From UBA4416 sp943362175 (lineage in GTDB: Bacteria; Bacteroidota; Bacteroidia; B-17B0; Aurantibacillaceae), in NCBI GenBank assembly GCA_943362175.1, contig CALRIU020000014.1, positions 62,001-126,000 of the forward strand: a stretch of DNA of 64,000 bases, given 5' to 3'. A program made the translations under genes and the position numbers. Position 1 is the first letter of the stretch; each line of letters begins with the position of its first letter. Positions 59,055 through 64,000 of the stretch are shown here, one piece after another. The notes beneath the pieces are model-generated. The model had not been told where the DNA came from, ran no database searches, and saw only the letters and a list, made by a program, of their open reading frames with translations.

Positions 59055-60956
59055 TTAGTTCACGTCTTCAAAGTTCACATCCGTTACCGTGTCGTCACCG
59101 CCGGGCTGCTGCTGGTTGCCGGTGTTGGCCTGTTCCGTATGTGCCTGTGAAGTTTGCTGCGCTTTGTACATGTCTTCGCCGGCGGATGACCAGGCCGTGC
59201 TGAGGTCGCTAAGGGACCTGTCGATCCCCGCCATGTCCTGTTGCTGATGTGCATATTTTAAAGCGGATAAGGCAGCATCGATCAACGATTTTTTATCGGC
59301 AGGAATTTTATCACCGTATTCCTTCAGCTGTTTCTCGGTCTGGAAAATCTGGCTGTCGGCCAGGTTCATCTTCTCTACGTTTTCTTTCGCTGTTTTGTCT
59401 GCTGCTTCGTTCGCTTTCGCATCAGCTTTCATTTTTTCCACTTCTTCCTTACTTAAACCACTACCGGCTTCCATGCGTATTTTCTGTTCTTTGCCGGTAC
59501 CTTTGTCTTTGGCACTGACATTCAGGATCCCGTTCGCATCAATGTCGAAGGTGACTTCGATTTGCGGGACGCCGCGCGGTGCCGGTGGAATGCCGTCGAG
59601 GTTGAAGATACCCAGGCTCTTGTTGTCTTTGGCCATGGACCGGTCGCCCTGCAGGACGTGGACCTGTACGCCCGGCTGGTTATCGGCGGCGGTAGAAAAC
59701 GTTTCCGATTTTTTGGCCGGGATGGTGGTGTTGGATGGAATCAGCGTGGTCATCACACCACCCATGGTTTCAATGCCCAGTGAAAGCGGGGTGACATCCA
59801 GCAACACCACACCTTTGACATCGCCGGTTAAAATCGCGCCCTGGATAGCGGCACCGATGGCAACGACTTCATCGGGGTTCACGCTCTTGTTCGGCTTTTT
59901 ACCAAAGAATTTCTCAACGATCTCCTGTACCTTCGGAATCCGGGTGCTGCCACCCACCAGGATCACCTCGTCAATGTCTTTTGCCGTAAGGCCTGCATCT
60001 TTTAAGGCCGCTTCACAAGGCTTTAGGCAACGGGCAAATAATGGATCAACAATCTGCTCGAACTTAGCGCGGCTTACTTTTTTTACCAGGTGCTTAGGCA
60101 TCCCGTCAACAGCCGTAATGTAGGGCAGATTGATTTCGGTTTCAGTGGCCGACGACAATTCCACTTTCGCTTTTTCGGCTGCTTCGCGTAAGCGCTGTAA
60201 GGCCATCGCATCTTTGCGCAGGTCGACGTTCTCCTCTTTTTTGAATTCATCGGCCAACCAGTCAACCACCATCTTATCAAAATCATCACCGCCGAGGTGA
60301 GTATCACCGTTAGTTGATTTCACTTCAAAGACGCCGTCGCCTAATTCGAGTACCGAAATATCGAAGGTGCCGCCCCCCAGGTCAAACACCGCTATCTTTT
60401 GGCTCTTATCGCTTTTATCCAGTCCGTAAGCCAATGCAGCCGCAGTAGGCTCATTTACAATACGGCTCACTTTTAAACCGGCAATCTCACCGGCTTCTTT
60501 GGTAGCCTGGCGCTGAGCATCGTTAAAGTACGCCGGTACGGTAATCACGGCCTCGGTGACGCTTTGTCCCAGGTAATCCTCCGCAATCTTTTTCATTTTC
60601 TGCAACACGATCGCAGAAATTTCCTGTGGTGTGTAGAGCTTGCCGTCAATATCAATGCGGATGGTGTCGTTGGCGCCACGCACGACCTTGTAGCTGACAT
60701 GCTCCAGCTCGTTTTGCACCTCGTCGAATTTACGGCCCATAAAACGCTTTACCGAGCTGATGGTGTTTTTGGGGTTGGTGATGGCCTGCCTCTTTGCCGG
60801 ATCGCCCACCTTACGTTCTCCATTATTCAGGAATGCAATGACAGATGGCGTGGTGCGACGGCCTTCCTCATTGGCAATTACTACAGGTTGGTTACCTTCC
60901 ATGACGGAAACGCAACTGTTTGTAGTTCCTAAGTCAATACCAATAATTTTTCCCAT
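59055..60956 (-). CDS. dnaK: Molecular chaperone DnaK (Hsp70)
   Basis: The 633-aa protein has the three Hsp70 signatures: IGIDLGTTNSCVSVMEG, IAVFDLGGGTFDISVLELG and VILVGGSTRIPKVQEIV. The substrate-binding domain and a Q/G-rich lid with the terminal VTDVNFEDVN follow. It refolds and protects proteins with ATP. No grpE or dnaJ is adjacent. No CIRCE element was seen upstream. Confidence 0.98.
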   Translation of the reverse strand: MGKIIGIDLGTTNSCVSVMEGNQPVVIANEEGRRTTPSVIAFLNNGERKVGDPAKRQAITNPKNTISSVKRFMGRKFDEVQNELEHVSYKVVRGANDTIRIDIDGKLYTPQEISAIVLQKMKKIAEDYLGQSVTEAVITVPAYFNDAQRQATKEAGEIAGLKVSRIVNEPTAAALAYGLDKSDKSQKIAVFDLGGGTFDISVLELGDGVFEVKSTNGDTHLGGDDFDKMVVDWLADEFKKEENVDLRKDAMALQRLREAAEKAKVELSSATETEINLPYITAVDGMPKHLVKKVSRAKFEQIVDPLFARCLKPCEAALKDAGLTAKDIDEVILVGGSTRIPKVQEIVEKFFGKKPNKSVNPDEVVAIGAAIQGAILTGDVKGVVLLDVTPLSLGIETMGGVMTTLIPSNTTIPAKKSETFSTAADNQPGVQVHVLQGDRSMAKDNKSLGIFNLDGIPPAPRGVPQIEVTFDIDANGILNVSAKDKGTGKEQKIRMEAGSGLSKEEVEKMKADAKANEAADKTAKENVEKMNLADSQIFQTEKQLKEYGDKIPADKKSLIDAALSALKYAHQQQDMAGIDRSLSDLSTAWSSAGEDMYKAQQTSQAHTEQANTGNQQQPGGDDTVTDVNFEDVN

Positions 60957-61360
60957 AACTGTTTGTTTTTTGATGATTAGTTGTATGTATATTTTCGGAT
61001 CATGTAATCAGTTTTCAAACCGGCCTTTCTCTTTCTCACTTCAAAACACCACTAAAACCAGTCCTTTTGGCTGGTATCCGGGTTGAATAAAAGAAATGGA
61101 AGTTGTCCTACAATTCTACTGATTATATGAGCGCCGGGGCAAACCATTAGTGTTGGAAATCGTGAATAGAATATTGGATATTATATATTTAACAGAGAAG
61201 AGATTAATAGTCAAAGGACAAGCCATTCAAAAGGCTATTTTATTTATGAGGAAATTGATATATTTGAAAGCGTCGCAACAGAGTGATAGGTGATAGAGTG
61301 TTAAAAACACACGAAAATTCAGGGCGACAGCCATTTCACTAATTTGTAAAACAGACTAAA
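60957..61360. other. Intergenic region holding left copy of a 51-nt direct repeat
   Basis: Between dnaK and the unknown gene. The only structure I see is the left copy (61141-61191) of a direct repeat whose partner is at 62199-62249; it ends in TATATATTTA. No tRNA, terminator or small gene. Confidence 0.6.
61141..61191 (+). repeat. Direct repeat, left copy
   Basis: The sequence begins AAACCATTAGTGTTGG and ends TATATATTTA. It aligns without gaps to 62199-62249, with 39 of 51 bases identical and 32 of the last 41. Confidence 0.6.
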
Positions 61361-62050
61361 ATGGCAGATAATTCATCAAGTGAGATCGTTAAAATACTTA
61401 TTTGGACTACTGATAAGCTATTACAATTAATGGGTATGGATTATCAAACAGGTAAGGACCGGTATGAAAATATTTTTGGCCCTGCTTTTTTAGAAATGCA
61501 GGAGATCCATGAAGGCTATAGTTCTTTGATTAACAAATTAATGGAATTGATACCCAGTGATATTGATGGAGAGTATGCGCTTATAAATGAATTTGATAGA
61601 GAATTAAAACCTGTAAAATATGGTGTTAAGGTAAAAATCGGCTCATACCAGTATTTAGAAAACAGGCAGGCTGCAATTGAATTGGTGTTAAAAGAGAGAA
61701 TGCTCAATAACAATTCCCGGATTGAAGCAAGAAACAATTCGGCAGAAATAATTAGGAAAGCACACAATAAATATGAGAAAAGTTTTTGCTGGGCGATTAT
61801 AAATTACTTTTTAGGACAATCTATTTTTAGAAATAAAGACGAGGAAGAAAATTTTCTTGAAAGACTGAAGTCACAGGGATTTCATCAGGAAATTAACACG
61901 CCATCTGTATTAATAAAAGATAAGCTTATTTCAGAGAAAGACTCAAGGCAGTCAAAAAACTATTTAATTCAGGTAAAAGGTGGTTTAGATCAGGCTTTTT
62001 TAGAAATTACTCATGCTTATGGACATTTGAAAAGAAATACGTATAAGTAG
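61361..62050 (+). CDS. AT-rich unknown protein in a repeat-bracketed cassette
   Basis: The 229-aa protein is soluble and mostly helical (LQLMGMDYQTGKDRYENIFG, FLEMQEIHEGYSSLINKLME, NRQAAIELVLKERMLNNNSR, EEENFLERLKSQGFHQEI). There is no signal peptide and no recognised domain. Its base and codon use are visibly AT-richer than dnaK and moaA on either side, and it is enclosed by a direct repeat. This suggests acquisition as a single-gene cassette. A defence or accessory role is possible but unsupported. Confidence 0.65.
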   Translation: MADNSSSEIVKILIWTTDKLLQLMGMDYQTGKDRYENIFGPAFLEMQEIHEGYSSLINKLMELIPSDIDGEYALINEFDRELKPVKYGVKVKIGSYQYLENRQAAIELVLKERMLNNNSRIEARNNSAEIIRKAHNKYEKSFCWAIINYFLGQSIFRNKDEEENFLERLKSQGFHQEINTPSVLIKDKLISEKDSRQSKNYLIQVKGGLDQAFLEITHAYGHLKRNTYK

Positions 62051-62198
62051 TGAATGAGTAACTTTTATATTGAACAATGACTCTCCCGATAGGCTGGCGT
62101 TTACATTCACGTATTCATGATGTAACGAAATCAGGGAAATCCGTTTTGGAGTCAATTCAACAGTAAGTCAGAGGAAGGCATTAAAGAATAAAGCTCCA

Positions 62199-62249
62199 AA
62201 ACTATTCATGTTGTAAAGCATGAATAAACTGTTGAATATCCTATATTTA
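62199..62249 (+). repeat. Direct repeat, right copy
   Basis: Partner of 61141-61191, with TGTTGTAAAGCATGAATA in the centre and CTATATTTA at the end. Lies 100 bp before moaA and might also serve as its promoter region. No other gene is seen in 62051-62348. Confidence 0.6.
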
Positions 62250-62348
62250 TAGTAGTGAAAGCGGGGTGGTATTCAACATTTGCTAAATTTACCCTTACGA
62301 AATGGCAAGTGTTACAATTACTTTCCATGCTATTTTTTTAAACAGGGT

Positions 62349-63335
62349 ATGATAACAGACAGCTATGGGCGTGCGATAAATTACCTGCGTTTGGCGGTTA
62401 CCGACCGCTGTAATCTGCGCTGTACCTATTGCATGCCAAAAGAGGGACTTAACTGGCTTCCAAGCAAAGAGCTACTGACCAATGAGGAAATGCTGAAGCT
62501 CTGCTCTCTGTTCGTGGATATGGGTGTCGACAAGATCCGCCTTACCGGCGGAGAGCCTTTTGTCCGTAAGGATTTTTTACCACTGCTCGAAGAGTTATCC
62601 CAACTAAAAGGACTGCGGGAGCTTTCTTTAACCACGAATGGCTTGCTCACTGCGCCATTTGTTCCCGAATTAAAACGGCTGGGGATCAGCTCTGTGAACC
62701 TGAGCCTCGACACGCTGGATAAAGAGCGATTTGCCCTGATCACCCGTCGTAACAGCTTCGACCAGGTGATGAAGACCCTGGAGGCACTTTTGGATCATGG
62801 CATCGCGGTAAAAATAAATATGGTAGTGATGGAAAACATCAATACCGCCGATATCATTCCTATGGTGCGCTTAACCGAAAAATTACCGGTAAGTGTCCGC
62901 TTTATCGAGGAAATGCCCTTCAACGGCAGCGACCAGGAAACGTCTCTTCAGTGGGATCATTTTCGCATCCTGGAATTGATCCGCGAAGCTTTCCCAACCA
63001 TTTATAAAACGATTGACCCGCCGCATTCCACAGCCTACAATTACAAAATACCGGAACATCGGGGCGAGGTGGGAATCATTGCTGCTTACACACGCTCTTT
63101 CTGCGGATCCTGCAACCGGGTGCGCGTTACGCCAACGGGCATGCTGCGTACCTGCCTGTATGATGCCGGGACGTTCAATATCAAAGAGGCTATGCGCAAA
63201 GGGCAATCGGATGAGCTCCTGCAAACGATGATTAAACATGCTATTCTGAACAAGGCGGAGACCGGCTGGGAGGCAGAAGCGAATGGCTACGGGCAGGACA
63301 TGGCTCACGAGTCGATGGCAACGATCGGGGGATAG
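62349..63335 (+). CDS. moaA: GTP 3',8-cyclase MoaA
   Basis: The 328-aa radical SAM enzyme has the N-terminal cluster C21-x3-C25-x2-C28 in RCNLRCTYCMP, the RLTGGEPFVRKD motif, and the C-terminal second cluster in FCGSCNRVRVTPTGMLRTC. It converts GTP to 3',8-cyclo-GTP in the first step of molybdopterin synthesis. It ends near GWEAEANGYGQDMAHESMATIGG, in keeping with the conserved GG end. Supplies the cofactor for the oxidoreductase at 44087. Confidence 0.97.
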   Translation: MITDSYGRAINYLRLAVTDRCNLRCTYCMPKEGLNWLPSKELLTNEEMLKLCSLFVDMGVDKIRLTGGEPFVRKDFLPLLEELSQLKGLRELSLTTNGLLTAPFVPELKRLGISSVNLSLDTLDKERFALITRRNSFDQVMKTLEALLDHGIAVKINMVVMENINTADIIPMVRLTEKLPVSVRFIEEMPFNGSDQETSLQWDHFRILELIREAFPTIYKTIDPPHSTAYNYKIPEHRGEVGIIAAYTRSFCGSCNRVRVTPTGMLRTCLYDAGTFNIKEAMRKGQSDELLQTMIKHAILNKAETGWEAEANGYGQDMAHESMATIGG

Positions 63336-63387
63336 GAAAAAACAGGTAAAAACAATATACATTAATAACCCTATAAAAACAACCCTT

Positions 63388-63861
63388 ATGACTGCAAACA
63401 TCGGAATTTCGAAAGAGAACACGCAAAAAGTGGCTGATCTGCTGAACAGGCTGCTGGCTGATGAAAGCGTACTGTACGTGAAGACCCGCAACTTCCACTG
63501 GAACGTCACCGGCAAAAACTTTTACGGATTACACATCCTGTTGGAGAAACATTACCAGCAACTGGATGAGATGGCAGACGACACGGCAGAGCGTATCCGC
63601 CAACTGGGGCATTTTGCCGTAGCGACCATGACTCAGTTTCTGGAGCTGACAAATCTGGTAGAGGTAAGCCACGGCGACCTGACGGCTGCTACCATGATCG
63701 AAGCCCTGGTCAACGATCATGAAACCATCATCCGTACCTTACGCAGCGACGTGATAAAAGACGAAGCCTGCAAAGATACGGGCACAGCGGATTTTGCTAC
63801 GGCCTTGCTGGAGAAGCACGAGAAAATGGCCTGGATGCTGAGAGCGCACCTGGAAAAATAG
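63388..63861 (+). CDS. dps: Dps-family DNA-protection protein, copy 2
   Basis: The 157-aa protein has the Dps ferroxidase motif KTRNFHWNVTGKNFYGLHIL, LDEMADDTAERI. The N-terminal helix and the long C-terminal helix fit dodecamer assembly. A second Dps at 27037-27519 is more distant; they may be induced under different conditions. It follows moaA by 52 bp, but may have its own promoter. Confidence 0.93.
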   Translation: MTANIGISKENTQKVADLLNRLLADESVLYVKTRNFHWNVTGKNFYGLHILLEKHYQQLDEMADDTAERIRQLGHFAVATMTQFLELTNLVEVSHGDLTAATMIEALVNDHETIIRTLRSDVIKDEACKDTGTADFATALLEKHEKMAWMLRAHLEK

Positions 63862-63953
63862 GATAACTATTAGGCGATTCACTTAGCGGCAGGCTATCGG
63901 TGTTTGTAGCTGCACCGGTATGTCCTGTTGCTTTGCCTAAACCAATCTGAGAA

Positions 63954-64000
63954 ATGAAGCCACTCATCGTCATCATCATGGTCCTGTCGGGTTCTCTTGC
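63954..64000 (+). CDS. Start of an exported protein, cut by the window end
   Basis: The ATG at 63954 opens MKPLIVIIMVLSGSL, a typical signal peptide start, and the frame is open to the window end. The product is unknown. A molybdate-binding protein would fit next to moaA, but nothing in the 15 codons shows it. Confidence 0.45.
   Translation, partial: MKPLIVIIMVLSGSL

Noticed and set aside
59395..60123. Long open frame opposite dnaK
   Set aside because: It is a shadow of the dnaK codons in the other strand and has no protein-like features.
60957..61100. CIRCE-type operator upstream of dnaK
   Set aside because: No TTAGCACTC-N9-GAGTGCTAA-like dyad is present.
1..64000. CRISPR arrays, prophage or transposase genes
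   Set aside because: I looked for regularly spaced repeats, integrase or capsid motifs and DDE or tyrosine transposase motifs and found none.

Overview
The window is a Bacteroidota chromosome segment. The evidence is a type IX secretion C-terminal sorting domain on the esterase at 48612-49748, several promoters of the phylum-specific form TTG-N20/21-TAnnTTTG, DUF4142 and TonB-like proteins, and genes with few purine-rich ribosome binding sites. A Chitinophagales- or Cytophagales-like lineage is likely, but the sequence alone does not fix the genus. No phage, transposase gene or CRISPR array is visible.

Layout. 1-1146: the 3' end of an RNA polymerase alpha-CTD-like gene and a degenerate second copy of that end, each followed by a repeat module. 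1147-4267: ygiD, REP-like repeats, a Crp/Fnr regulator and an orphan PD-(D/E)XK nuclease-like protein. 4268-7062: an AT-rich, probably acquired SDR + B12/radical-SAM operon. 7278-9327: tRNA-Cys, a RibD-C reductase, a VOC protein and YceH. 9744-14090: methionine aminotransferase and omega-amidase (two steps of methionine salvage) separated by three paralogous exported proteins. 14470-48069: a long island of envelope, DNA-protection and stress functions (TspO, DUF2383, DUF1328, Dps, lmo0937-like, BrkB x2, AI-2E x2, YtxH, DUF4142, PqiA, Ku, FAD-Rieske oxidoreductase, cyanophycinase, fasciclin, cytochrome b + molybdopterin oxidoreductase). It contains five histidine kinase or response regulator families, an NtrC-type activator and rpoN.

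Six sites close to the sigma-54 -24/-12 element lie just upstream of genes in this island. The best are at 24001, 38022 and 48166. Together with rpoN and the NtrC-family activator they suggest that much of the island is a locally encoded sigma-54 stress regulon. This is inference and needs a genome-wide background scan.

48340-54856: tRNA-Leu, a T9SS-secreted esterase behind two perfect FNR-like palindromes next to a Crp/Fnr gene, a TonB-domain protein, a hydrolase, and an XRE-pentapeptide-repeat fusion in an operon with a two-gene ABC exporter. 54981-64000: a YwqK-like protein, membrane proteins, a second RibD-C reductase, an AraC regulator, DUF983, dnaK, an AT-rich unknown gene bracketed by a 51-nt direct repeat, moaA, a second Dps and the start of an exported protein.
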